From: Fulvitalea axinellae
Lineage (GTDB): Bacteria; Bacteroidota; Bacteroidia; Cytophagales; Cyclobacteriaceae
Assembly (NCBI RefSeq): GCF_036492835.1
Contig: NZ_AP025314.1
Span: 620,001-684,000, forward strand
DNA length: 64,000 nucleotides
Direction of reading: 5' to 3'
Position numbers and translations under genes: made by a program. A model generated the notes under the pieces. It saw only the letters and a program-made list of their open reading frames with translations, was not told the origin of the DNA and did not search any database. This document shows, piece after piece, positions 17,144-25,124 of the stretch. The stretch's first letter is position 1. Every line of letters starts with the position of its first letter.

Positions 17144-17407
17144 TTAGCGATTCCAATTTTCCTCAAATTCCATTTTTGTGCATTCTGTTCCGTCAAATTC
17201 TGACAGATCAAGTTTTTCGTATCCGAGCCCGCCAAATTCATCTTCAAGTCTATCTTGCGAGTATTTCAGAATCTTTCCGTTGTCATAAATCTCAATCTGT
17301 CGGCTTGGAAAATAGTCTTCGCCAATTTCAAAATACCATAAAGAGTGCCCCCAATTATCATATTGGTCTCCCCTTGTTTCATTCCATTTGTATTTAAAGT
17401 ATCTCAC
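17144..17407 (-). CDS. DUF6881-like small protein (87 aa), immunity type
   Basis: The sequence follows the DUF6881 layout: MRYFKYKWNETRGDQYDNWG, then SLWYFEIGEDYFPSRQIEIY, NGKILKYSQD, and a C-terminal EFEENW-like end (MEFEENWNR). Members are often found in clusters of orphan immunity genes. It lies as a single unit between an attC-like hairpin (17443-17495, upstream) and a REP-like copy (17085-17128, downstream). Confidence 0.65.
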   Translation of the reverse strand: MRYFKYKWNETRGDQYDNWGHSLWYFEIGEDYFPSRQIEIYDNGKILKYSQDRLEDEFGGLGYEKLDLSEFDGTECTKMEFEENWNR

Positions 17408-17442
17408 CTATTTCAGTTTTGCGCTATCGCTCTTAAAATGAA

Positions 17443-17495
17443 TGCCAACGTTTCCTGTATGGTGCGTTTGCGTCCCGCATGCATATGCGTTATAC
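17443..17495 (-). repeat. attC-like imperfect palindrome 3
   Basis: GCCAACG at the left end pairs loosely with GCGTTATAC at the right end, with an imperfect GC-rich stem in between (GTGCGTTTGCGTCCCGCATG). It sits between the stop of the gene at 17514-18263 and the start of the gene at 17407. The AACG...CGTT ends resemble integron attC core sites more than the other hairpins do. Confidence 0.4.
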
Positions 17496-17513
17496 AAATT
17501 GCAGTACAGTGTT

Positions 17514-18263
17514 TTATATCTTTTTTAATTGCGGTTTTACCTTGTCAAAGAATGCTTTGTAATCATTATTAGTATCTATTCTTGCTATTCCAGGGAATCC
17601 GCAGTTTTCAAAACATATTCTCAAATAATTTATAAAAGATGTTTCGTGTGGTTCATTCATAAATCTGGCGTCTACGGATGGTTCCCTAGTTATTTCTATA
17701 GCGTAAGGTTGCCCGCCGCCAACATTGTCTTTATGTAAGTCATCTGCCGATAAATCTAAAAATGCGCATCCAAAATATTCATCATCTACATATTGTTGAA
17801 TGTCTTCTTTCCAATATTCGGTTGTTACTTCCTCTACAATACTGTCAAGACTAGAAACTTGAATAGGATCGGCCATATCCCACATAAACTCTTCATTTGT
17901 TTCAAAATCCCAGACAAAATTTACCCCACCGACTATTCTGTAAAAATATTTCAATGATAGAGGTACAAAGCCAAAGTCTTTAACAGCAAGGTCTAACCTC
18001 TCGATTAATGATTCAGTATTTTTAAGTGGGGAGTGTAATGGTTTTTCAAAATCGAATTCAATATCCGTTTTAAAGAGATACCCAATGTTAACAAGTTCTT
18101 TGTAGATGGTTTTAAGGTTAAATGAGACTCTCTCAAAAGTTTCCTCCATTACTTTTTCAACCTCTTTTCTGTGAGACTCATCAAAAGCGTAAGAACCAAG
18201 TTTACCGATGTCATCATGAACTTCTTTAGTTTCTCCCTTTAAGTATCTTTCGTATAGATTCAT
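17514..18263 (-). CDS. SMI1/KNR4 (SUKH)-like protein (249 aa)
   Basis: After a helical N-terminus, residues about 80-230 follow the SUKH fold order: LIERLDLAVKDFGFVPLSLK then YFYRIVGGVNFVWDFE, and an aromatic acidic central part. SUKH proteins are a main class of immunity proteins against polymorphic toxins, mostly nucleases. No cognate toxin is encoded nearby, so it is an orphan. Hairpins flank it on both sides. The match is by pattern only. Confidence 0.6.
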   Translation of the reverse strand: MNLYERYLKGETKEVHDDIGKLGSYAFDESHRKEVEKVMEETFERVSFNLKTIYKELVNIGYLFKTDIEFDFEKPLHSPLKNTESLIERLDLAVKDFGFVPLSLKYFYRIVGGVNFVWDFETNEEFMWDMADPIQVSSLDSIVEEVTTEYWKEDIQQYVDDEYFGCAFLDLSADDLHKDNVGGGQPYAIEITREPSVDARFMNEPHETSFINYLRICFENCGFPGIARIDTNNDYKAFFDKVKPQLKKI

Positions 18264-18274
18264 CTTTTTCGTAA

Positions 18275-18346
18275 TGCTGTCGATGGTGCTAAAATGGCGA
18301 AGTGAACAAGCGTAGCGAGTTATGCATTTTTAGCGCATGTTGTGAC
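18275..18346 (-). repeat. attC-like imperfect palindrome 2
   Basis: CGATGGTGCTAAAATGG at the left pairs with GCATTTTTAGCGCATGTTGT at the right; the loop holds a second stem (CGAAGTGAAC and AGCGAGTT region). The two arms have unpaired extra bases, as attC sites do. Its edges match the hairpin at 216-271, 18 kb away. Confidence 0.45.
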
Positions 18347-18351
18347 GAGTT

Positions 18352-18825
18352 CTATTCTTCTTCTTTAATCTCTGTAGGCTTAAATTCCCATTTATCCCAA
18401 GGTTCAAAGACTTCAAGAATGTTGTCAAAATTTCTGTTACCCCACATACTAACAATAAAAGAACTTAGATCTGCAGAGATTTCTTTCCACGTTACACCTT
18501 GAAACACTCCAATTTGGTAGTGGCCTCCATCCCAAGTCCCGACCATTTTCAAATCAGGCAAATACATTAATACGCCCAACGGGTCATAATATTCTGAATT
18601 TTTCATAAGGTTTATGGCTTTTCCAGTATAAATACCATGCTCCTTTTTTGGGTCTTTCCCTTTGGGAGTAAAATATTCTCTTTCATCATCTAAGCCATAA
18701 CTGTATATTTTAGGGTAGAATTCTTGAATTTCATCTGCTTTGCATAATATGAATTTGCCTTGGCTGGTTTCAATTTCAATATTCTCATCCCCTAAGAATA
18801 ATTTTATTTCGTCTAATGATATCAT
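18352..18825 (-). CDS. Orphan immunity-like protein (157 aa)
   Basis: A soluble acidic alpha/beta protein with a central DPLGVLMYLPDLKMVGTWDG block and a closing aromatic helix. The layout suggests a SUKH- or Imm-type protein, but I do not recognise the exact family. It is followed by attC-like hairpin 2, then by the SUKH-like gene on the same strand. Confidence 0.5.
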   Translation of the reverse strand: MISLDEIKLFLGDENIEIETSQGKFILCKADEIQEFYPKIYSYGLDDEREYFTPKGKDPKKEHGIYTGKAINLMKNSEYYDPLGVLMYLPDLKMVGTWDGGHYQIGVFQGVTWKEISADLSSFIVSMWGNRNFDNILEVFEPWDKWEFKPTEIKEEE

Positions 18826-18870
18826 ATTTTAGTGATTAGTTATCCTAATTTTGGTAATTCCCCGGCCGTC

Positions 18871-18999
18871 GTAAGCTTCCGAGCTTGTGACTAAACATAC
18901 TGCAAGCTTCCAAGCTTGCCTCACCTAGACTGGAAAAACTGAACGGGAAAGCTTGGAAGCTTGCAGTAAGAAAAATCACAAGCATGGATGCTTGCGATA
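18871..18999 (-). repeat. REP-like palindromic element, copy R3 (extended)
   Basis: Besides the shared core (AAAAATCACAAGCATGGATG, CTTGCGATAG) this copy has an additional perfect 17-bp inverted repeat: TGCAAGCTTCCAAGCTT at 18901-18917 and its complement at 18949-18965. It occupies most of the 346-bp gap 18826-19171, which otherwise shows only AT-rich sequence. Confidence 0.75.
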
Positions 19000-19171
19000 G
19001 CGGGGGAATATGATAATTAAAGCTATTTTCATTCTTTATAGCTAAGTACAACGGTGAGTGTGAATTTCATGCAACTTCCTTGTCGAATTATACAGAATGT
19101 GGGACAGGCACAAACCTTGAATTTACTACTATCTCGGCTATGAAATTTATACAGTGTTAGCATTAGTAATT

Positions 19172-19666
19172 TTAGGATTTTATTCTTTTTGCATAAATTT
19201 TTCCTGTTAGGATTTTTTCTTGTTTAGATGAGAAACCAACATATTTGCCTTTAAATACATCACCCACAGGATTGATCTCTATAACTTCGGTGCCGAAGTT
19301 TACTTGATTATTATCTGTCATATAATAATCAAGCATAATAAATTTATCGTGTGTAATTCTTCCATGTAATAAATATTTTTTCTGGTGTATTTCCTCTCTC
19401 TTATTTTCCCTATATTCTAAAACCGAATCACAAATAATTTTTCGTCTTTTAATTACAAAATGCCAAGAAACATCATATTTTTTAGTCTTGCCGTTTACTG
19501 GTATGTCTTCAATTACTAAACCTTTCCATTCTCCATTGATAACGCTTGCCAAATTCCGAGTCCCTTTGTTTTTTTTAGTCCAAAACCAAGTTGTAGCCCC
19601 TCCCAATAATGTTGCAACTATGGTCGATATACCTGTAATAACAGCTGCAGTAATTCTTGATTCCAT
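19172..19666 (-). CDS. Single-TM protein with a C-terminal beta-rich domain
   Basis: One N-terminal membrane helix (about residues 5-28: AAVITGISTIVATLLGGATT) precedes a domain that opens NGEWKGLVIEDI and continues as about eight predicted strands. A membrane helix plus small beta-barrel is the layout of CD-NTase-associated Cap15-type effectors and of several orphan proteins. There is no neighbouring cyclase gene, so the resemblance is a hypothesis only. An extended REP-like element lies downstream. Confidence 0.45.
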   Translation of the reverse strand: MESRITAAVITGISTIVATLLGGATTWFWTKKNKGTRNLASVINGEWKGLVIEDIPVNGKTKKYDVSWHFVIKRRKIICDSVLEYRENKREEIHQKKYLLHGRITHDKFIMLDYYMTDNNQVNFGTEVIEINPVGDVFKGKYVGFSSKQEKILTGKIYAKRIKS

Positions 19667-19994
19667 TTAAATTTTAATTTATAGCTGGTTTATTAATGCT
19701 AATAACCGATCAACGTAATGCCTTTCATTTTTACTGAATATTCAACACAAAGTTCTGGATAGCCATAAGGTCTCTGAAAAACAAATACACTATAATTTAA
19801 TAATATAACTTCTTTTATTTGAATAAAAGTCTAGAGTTTAACTAAAAGACAGGAGTCAAATTACGTGAGCTAACGCAACACCAAAATCAACTTGAAAAAA
19901 TTATTAAAAAATTAAAAGCTATCCCCTCAGCCCTCCTAAAACAATCTTAAAATCCACCGTCTACCGAGAAAGCCTCCGTCCCGAAAACGAAAAA

Positions 19995-20032
19995 AGCCCG
20001 CCCTTCTCCACAATGTGGAAAAAAGCGGGCTT
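19995..20032 (-). terminator. Hairpin terminator of HTH-orphan copy B
   Basis: The same nested stem as in copy A: AGCCCGC/GCGGGCT around TCCAC-AAT-GTGGA, with flanking A and T runs. Confidence 0.75.
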
Positions 20033-20053
20033 TTCGCCGGTTTTTGGACAGGC

Positions 20054-20656
20054 TTATCCGGCCCGTCGGTGTGTGTCGGGTTGTATTTTCGGTGTGGCTT
20101 CGGTTTTGGAGCTTTTGCTGTAGCTTAGGCTTGGCCTTCGTTTTTGTGGGGGTGGCTTTACTTTTTCACCGTTTTGGATGGCTTTCAGGTCGGCGCGGAA
20201 CTCTCGCCAGCGCCACCAACGCCGGAGCAGGCGGTGGTGCTCGAACAGATCGAAGTAATGGAAGGGCTTGTCGTCGGTTTTGAAGAGGGACCTGAGCCGG
20301 TACATTTGGCTACCGATAAATCCGGTGAGGCCCCGGCGGTAGAATTTGTCGTCGGAATGCCACGCTATAAACACCCTGGGCAGCTTCAACCGGAAATCCC
20401 GAACGCCTACCAAGCGTTTGTAATCCGGGCGCCGGCGGTTATGGCCTACGCAAATGCGTTGGCGGGCTTCGGCCAGTCTGTGGGCCAAGTCCGGGCAGTA
20501 TCCGGAAAACTGGATGGTGTTTCGCTGTAGCTCCCGGCTGATGGTGGATGGCGAACGCCTCAAAAATTTGGCGATGGAACGCCGGGATTCGCCCCAAGCC
20601 CGGAGGCGAAGGATCATTTCCCGTTCATGCAAATCAAGGCGTCTATATTCTTTCAT
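20054..20656 (-). CDS. Orphan IS30-type helix-turn-helix protein, copy B (200 aa)
   Basis: The start is the ATG at 20654-20656, where similarity to the other two copies begins; a longer in-frame start at 20707 adds 17 unrelated residues. The HTH (residues 5-45) and the tryptophan/arginine-rich middle are kept; the main differences are in the tail (about residues 165-185). Unlike A and C it has a clear AGAGGA ribosome-binding site directly upstream, so its expression signals have been replaced by local sequence. Confidence 0.75.
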   Translation of the reverse strand: MKEYRRLDLHEREMILRLRAWGESRRSIAKFLRRSPSTISRELQRNTIQFSGYCPDLAHRLAEARQRICVGHNRRRPDYKRLVGVRDFRLKLPRVFIAWHSDDKFYRRGLTGFIGSQMYRLRSLFKTDDKPFHYFDLFEHHRLLRRWWRWREFRADLKAIQNGEKVKPPPQKRRPSLSYSKSSKTEATPKIQPDTHRRAG

Positions 20657-20808
20657 TCCTCTGGAAGATCTTATAAAAACAACTACCAGTCTCAGCACTA
20701 AACCCAAACAGCCATAGTACTCTATACGCTTTACTCTGGACTCTTTACTATAAAAAAAGCCCCCGAATAGGGAGCTCTAGGCAAACCGGCCAGCCTTTTT
20801 ACCGACGT

Positions 20809-21333
20809 TTAGCCGGTCACCGCTTCGGCGACGTATTCTACGCCCTGGAAAGTGACGGTTCCTTCACCAATATTCCCCGGAACTACAAAATCGTTGAGGT
20901 AATCGATCATCGCCTCTTCCAAAAGCTCCGAGTAAACGCTACCCTGCGACTGCTTGATGTTCTCTTCAAGCAAAGGAGCGAAGAAACTTTTCTTGGCGAC
21001 TTCGGCCTCGACAGTCTTGAGCGTAAGCTGTCCTTGGTAGTTGTTCAGCTTGGCTTCCAAAACTTTCTTGCGGTCGGGGTTGAGTTCCTGTTCCACAAGC
21101 ACCGTGTACGTGGCTACCGCTCCCTGAAGATCCTTGATCCTGTTGAGTTTGTTGAGGGCGGTTTCCTCTTTCCGTTGTTCGTCCACCTCCGACTCTATCT
21201 CGCTAAACTTCAGTTTACCGACTAGTCGTGAGACTCCGTCCGAAAAGATTTGGCATCCAGCGATATCTGTCGCGATGACCGGGTATTTTTCCTCCGGAAT
21301 AAGATCCGTTGAGGACACTTCGATTTTTTTCAT
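20809..21333 (-). CDS. Orphan protein (174 aa) with a central coiled coil
   Basis: The protein begins MKKIEVSSTDLIPEEKYPVI, has a long charged helical middle (residues about 40-125) likely to form a coiled coil, and ends in a beta-type tail. I do not recognise a family. A GC-rich hairpin with an A-run at 20750-20780 lies beyond its stop. It is the left neighbour of the second IS3 copy, whose left flank is the gene's upstream region. Confidence 0.5.
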   Translation of the reverse strand: MKKIEVSSTDLIPEEKYPVIATDIAGCQIFSDGVSRLVGKLKFSEIESEVDEQRKEETALNKLNRIKDLQGAVATYTVLVEQELNPDRKKVLEAKLNNYQGQLTLKTVEAEVAKKSFFAPLLEENIKQSQGSVYSELLEEAMIDYLNDFVVPGNIGEGTVTFQGVEYVAEAVTG

Positions 21334-21480
21334 GGGCCTTTTGTTTGTCTTTTTTAGCCTGAGAAAATTAAACTCTTGACGGTCGCCGGTTTTTTAGGAC
21401 CGTCGTTTAGGAGAGTTGCAAAGCCTATATAATACCCCTGAATTTTCGGACCAGTGTCTTAGTTTAAAAATCACTAAATT

Positions 21481-21792
21481 ATGGGCATGAAAACGAGAAC
21501 GACACGCAGAAAATTCAGCGCCAAATTCAAGGCGGAAGTAGCGATCGAAGCACTGAAGGAAAGAGAAACCACCCAAGAACTCTGCAGACGGTACGATCTT
21601 CACGCCACCCAGATTTCACAATGGAAAAATGAGTTTCTGCAGCGCTCGTCCAGCGTTTTTGAGGGTGGCAAAGATAGAAAAGAACACGAGAAAACGGAGA
21701 AGGCGACAGACCAACTGTACAGTAAAATAGGAAAGCTTGAGATGGAAAACGACTTCCTAAAAAAAAGCTTAAAGAAGTTGGGGCGTCTATAG
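21481..21792 (+). CDS. IS3-family transposase OrfA (copy 2)
   Basis: Identical in translation to the OrfA at 1395-1706: HTH, C-terminal coiled coil and A8 slippery run (21759-21766) leading into orfB by a -1 shift. Intact. Confidence 0.93.
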   Translation: MGMKTRTTRRKFSAKFKAEVAIEALKERETTQELCRRYDLHATQISQWKNEFLQRSSSVFEGGKDRKEHEKTEKATDQLYSKIGKLEMENDFLKKSLKKLGRL

Positions 21793-21794
21793 AT

Positions 21795-22721
21795 TTGCGT
21801 CTCCTTGTCGACCCCGGGGATAAGCTGAGCATTCGCCGTCAGTGCGACTGTCTGGAGCTTTACCGTTCGTCATACTACTACAGCCCAAAGGGGGAAAACG
21901 CGGAAAACTTGGAGTTGATGCGCCTTATGGACCGGCACATGATCGACGAACCCACGGCGGGAGTTTTGCGCATGAGATCAGCCTTGCGTGACCAAGGATT
22001 CAACCCTTCCTATGAAAGGGTTAGGCGCTTGATGCGCAAAGCGAATCTCTACCCTATTTACCCGAAAAAGAATCTGAGCAAGCCCGGAGAGGCAAAATAC
22101 GTTTACCCGTATCTGCTTAAGGAAAAGAAAGTTGTCAGGAAAAACCAGGTCTGGTCGATAGACATCACTTATATAGCCATGGCTAGCGGTTTCATGTATA
22201 TGACGGCGATTATCGACGTCTACAGCAGGTACATAGTGGGTTGGGGTTTGAGCAATACGCTTGAGGCCGCGGCGTCTTTAAAAGTGGTGCGTGAGGCCGT
22301 TGAGATTCACGGTAAACCGGAAATACTCAACAGTGACCAAGGTTCCCAGTTCACTTGCGGGGAATACGTGAACTATCTCAAGAAAGAGGGAATAAACATC
22401 AGTATGGACGCCAAAGGCCGAGCCTTGGACAACATTTACATCGAACGCTTTTGGAGAACGCTAAAAAGGGACCATATTTACCTGAATCCGGCCGACAACG
22501 GTTTAAAGTTGTATTTGGGGATAGAGAAATGGTTGCGACGCTACCACAACAGGGATCACCAAGGAATCGAGAACCTGAAGCCGGAAAATGTTTTTAGCGG
22601 AGCGTCAAAAGCGAAAGCCACCGCGTATGCCCATGCAAATATTGATAAGTCCAAGAAAAAACAGAATGTGAAAGGACTTATCAACATTCACACGGGCTCG
22701 ACGATAGCGACAACCGTTTAA
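21795..22721 (+). CDS. IS3-family transposase OrfB (copy 2)
   Basis: Identical in translation to the OrfB at 1709-2635, with all three DDE residues kept. The TTG start is probably not used; the frame is open to the slippery run and should be made as OrfAB. Confidence 0.95.
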   Translation: MRLLVDPGDKLSIRRQCDCLELYRSSYYYSPKGENAENLELMRLMDRHMIDEPTAGVLRMRSALRDQGFNPSYERVRRLMRKANLYPIYPKKNLSKPGEAKYVYPYLLKEKKVVRKNQVWSIDITYIAMASGFMYMTAIIDVYSRYIVGWGLSNTLEAAASLKVVREAVEIHGKPEILNSDQGSQFTCGEYVNYLKKEGINISMDAKGRALDNIYIERFWRTLKRDHIYLNPADNGLKLYLGIEKWLRRYHNRDHQGIENLKPENVFSGASKAKATAYAHANIDKSKKKQNVKGLINIHTGSTIATTV

Positions 22722-22728
22722 AATTTAC

Positions 22729-24735
22729 TTAAAAATCGACTTTACTGGTCCTAAGAATCGAGGGTACTATAGATGGAACTTTATTGAAGTCACTGAAGTC
22801 ACTGAAGTCACAAGAATAGAGTTTAATTTGTTTTAATGCCTTCAGTTCAATAACTGGTAATAAATCGTGATTTTTGACATATTCTAATTCCAAAGAAGTA
22901 ACTTGTTTTAATGATTTTAGGACCTCTTCAAGATTGTTTCCTGTAAAATTAGAAATTTTTATACTTGATAACTTGGGTAATTGTAGAGGTTCTATGTGTT
23001 TAATAGGGTGATTTAAACCTCCAGAGACACAAGTTGAATTAAGTCCGCATAATTCTAATGATTCTAACTGTTTTAATGAATTTAAGCAACTATTGATTTT
23101 ATTTACTTTTCCATAGAAACTAAACTCTTCCAAATTTTTCATTTTAGATATAGAGTTTGGTAGCGTTTCAATTTTTAGATTTCCATCTATCGTATGTATG
23201 TCACTAAAATTAAGGTTTAACTTTTTTGTATCCAGTACTTCTCCAATGGCTTCAAAGTTCTTGATATGAGTATTTCGTAAGGTGACGCTATCATTTAAAG
23301 TAGTTGCATTCCCAAACTTAAATGTATTTGCACCAGAAATCTCTAGTAGATTAATTTCTTTAGGAAGAAGATCAGAGTTTAGATTTAATTGAGTGCAATG
23401 ATGAACTTTGAAATGATGTAGCTTTTTTAAAGATTTTATATCAGGAAAAGAGCTTAATTGGGAATTATTTAAGATTACTATCCTTAGGTTTAAACAGGTT
23501 GTGACAGTACTAAACAGTTCTGGAATATCAGATAATCGCCATACCGATATTTTTTTTAGATTGGTTAAATTATTTAATCCTTTTGAATTGTTAAACTCAT
23601 TTACTTCATTAATGTTTAGAGTTTCTAAACCAGGAAATAATTCTGGATTGTCAATAAGGTAATTTAAGTAAGATAGATTATTTATGGTTAATTCTTTGAT
23701 GTGATTGACCTTTCTATTCGGCTCGGTGATTTCAAGACCCTTTATAAGTTTAATTTTTTTAATCTTTGGAGAAAAGATTAAATTACCGTCTATAGATTTC
23801 AATTTAGGTAGACTGCCAATTTTAAATGTTTCTAAATTCTTTAATCTATACATGCCTTTTGGTAAAGAGGTAATTTGGTCACACACATATAGGGAGAAGT
23901 TTTTTAATGAATTCAGTGTTGAAATACTTTCTGGTAACTTTGTGATTTCATGCATTCTGTATACCCTGAGGGATTCTAAACTAGGAGCAAAGATATCATC
24001 AGGGATTTCATTAATTTTTAGATATCCTATTTCAAATGTTTTCAGGTTCTCAAGATTCGCAATCCATTGGGGAAGTTTTAGTTGAGCATTAAACTCTCTG
24101 CCATAAGATCCTTCTCCAGCTATTTCAAGTTCTTCTAGCTGTTTTAGGTTTTTAAATGATTCAGGAAGTTGTGTTAAATTGCTTAATCTCAACGTTAGTT
24201 TTTTTAATCTATTAAGCGTAGCTATTGTATAGGGGAGGGTTGTGAAACTACCTTGTATTTCAAGTTCTTCAAGAGCTTTAAGATCACCTATTTCTTCGGG
24301 TATGCCAGATGGAAATGTTTCATTCCAAATCATGAATTCCTTTACATAGTCAAGCCGACTAAAAAGCCAGAGGTTTTCGTTAACCTTTTTAATTAGAGAG
24401 GCTTTTGTTATTGACAATCGATCATATTCTAACAAAGAGAATATTTTCCCTAAATCTAAATTTTGTGATTTTTTCCCAAAAGATATTAAAGCTTCTAGTG
24501 TTTTGACGTAATCTGCGGGGGTATCCGATTGAGGGATTTTAGTTCTGCTATTAAAGGCTTTAACAATATCCTTACTGGCAGATTCTGTTAGTATAGAAGC
24601 AATTTCAATTTTTAATTCATTATCCTTAGTAAGTTTTCCAATCAGGAACAACTCAGTTATGTATTCACTTGGAAAGGTTATTTGGTGTTTTATGTGAAGA
24701 TAATACTGCTCAACTTGCTGTTTGTTAAAATTCAT
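22729..24735 (-). CDS. Leucine-rich-repeat protein, C-terminus overwritten by the IS3 element
   Basis: Residues 1-135 are a helical non-repeat region; from about 140 on there are some 20 repeats of the LxxLxxLxLxxN/C type (LKALEELEIQG, LNRLKKLTLRLSNLTQLPES, LKQLEELEIAG). There is no signal peptide or membrane anchor, so it should be cytoplasmic. Near the 3' end a 9-bp unit (CACTGAAGT) is repeated, giving SDFSDFSDF. The final 13-14 residues are read from the IS (22729-22771), so the natural C-terminus is lost. Such LRR proteins usually mediate protein binding; the partner is unknown. Codon use is AT-rich compared with the core genes to the right. Confidence 0.85.
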   Translation of the reverse strand: MNFNKQQVEQYYLHIKHQITFPSEYITELFLIGKLTKDNELKIEIASILTESASKDIVKAFNSRTKIPQSDTPADYVKTLEALISFGKKSQNLDLGKIFSLLEYDRLSITKASLIKKVNENLWLFSRLDYVKEFMIWNETFPSGIPEEIGDLKALEELEIQGSFTTLPYTIATLNRLKKLTLRLSNLTQLPESFKNLKQLEELEIAGEGSYGREFNAQLKLPQWIANLENLKTFEIGYLKINEIPDDIFAPSLESLRVYRMHEITKLPESISTLNSLKNFSLYVCDQITSLPKGMYRLKNLETFKIGSLPKLKSIDGNLIFSPKIKKIKLIKGLEITEPNRKVNHIKELTINNLSYLNYLIDNPELFPGLETLNINEVNEFNNSKGLNNLTNLKKISVWRLSDIPELFSTVTTCLNLRIVILNNSQLSSFPDIKSLKKLHHFKVHHCTQLNLNSDLLPKEINLLEISGANTFKFGNATTLNDSVTLRNTHIKNFEAIGEVLDTKKLNLNFSDIHTIDGNLKIETLPNSISKMKNLEEFSFYGKVNKINSCLNSLKQLESLELCGLNSTCVSGGLNHPIKHIEPLQLPKLSSIKISNFTGNNLEEVLKSLKQVTSLELEYVKNHDLLPVIELKALKQIKLYSCDFSDFSDFNKVPSIVPSILRTSKVDF

Positions 24736-25065
24736 CAGTGCTATAAATTGGTTTTTATAATAATGCTTAATAATAAATAACAGTAATACCGTTTATAATC
24801 ACTGATTATTTAACGCATCGTTTTATATAGGTGTTAAGTCCCAAAGACTCTACTGAATCATAATCTAACAACAGAGCTACTTATATTTAAATTATAATCA
24901 AAAAATATGACTAAAATATAGTCCACAAACTCACGTGAGTCAACGCAACACCAAAATCAACTTGAAAAAATTATTAAAAAATCAAAAGTCTTCCCTTCAG
25001 CTCACCTAAAACAAACTTAAAAACCACCGCCTCCCGAGAAAACCGCTATCCCGAAAACGAAAAAA

Positions 25066-25106
25066 AGCCCGCCCTTCTCCACAATGTGGAAAAAAGCGGG
25101 CTTTTC
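25066..25106 (-). terminator. Hairpin terminator of HTH-orphan copy C
   Basis: AGCCCGC/GCGGGCT with the inner TCCAC-AAT-GTGGA stem, same as copies A and B. Confidence 0.75.
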
Positions 25107-25124
25107 GCTGATTTTTGGGCAGGT

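Larger units (their letters stand above)
19861..20656 (-). repeat. HTH-orphan repeat unit B (short form)
   Basis: Homology to units A and C begins near ACGTGAGCTAACGCAACACC and ends exactly at the start codon: the base after CAT at 20654-20656 is already unlike the other copies. The upstream part of the units is therefore missing. The rest of the 19667-20053 gap, left of 19861, is AT-rich unique sequence. Confidence 0.7.
21428..22771 (+). mobile_element. IS3-family insertion sequence, copy 2 (no target duplication)
   Basis: The translations of both ORFs and the terminal repeats are the same as in copy 1 at 1342-2685, and no base difference was noticed. The flanking trinucleotides differ (CTA on the left, GAT on the right), so no 3-bp duplication is present, unlike copy 1. 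The right end lies inside the 3' end of the leucine-rich-repeat gene. The missing duplication points to a deletion or recombination after insertion. Confidence 0.93.

Noticed and set aside
3011..19004. CRISPR array made of the REP-like repeats
   Set aside because: Copies are kilobases apart, single, palindromic and of differing length; no cas genes.
20656..20707. Longer start for HTH-orphan copy B
   Set aside because: The 17 extra residues have no counterpart in copies A and C, and a good AGAGGA site precedes the shared ATG.
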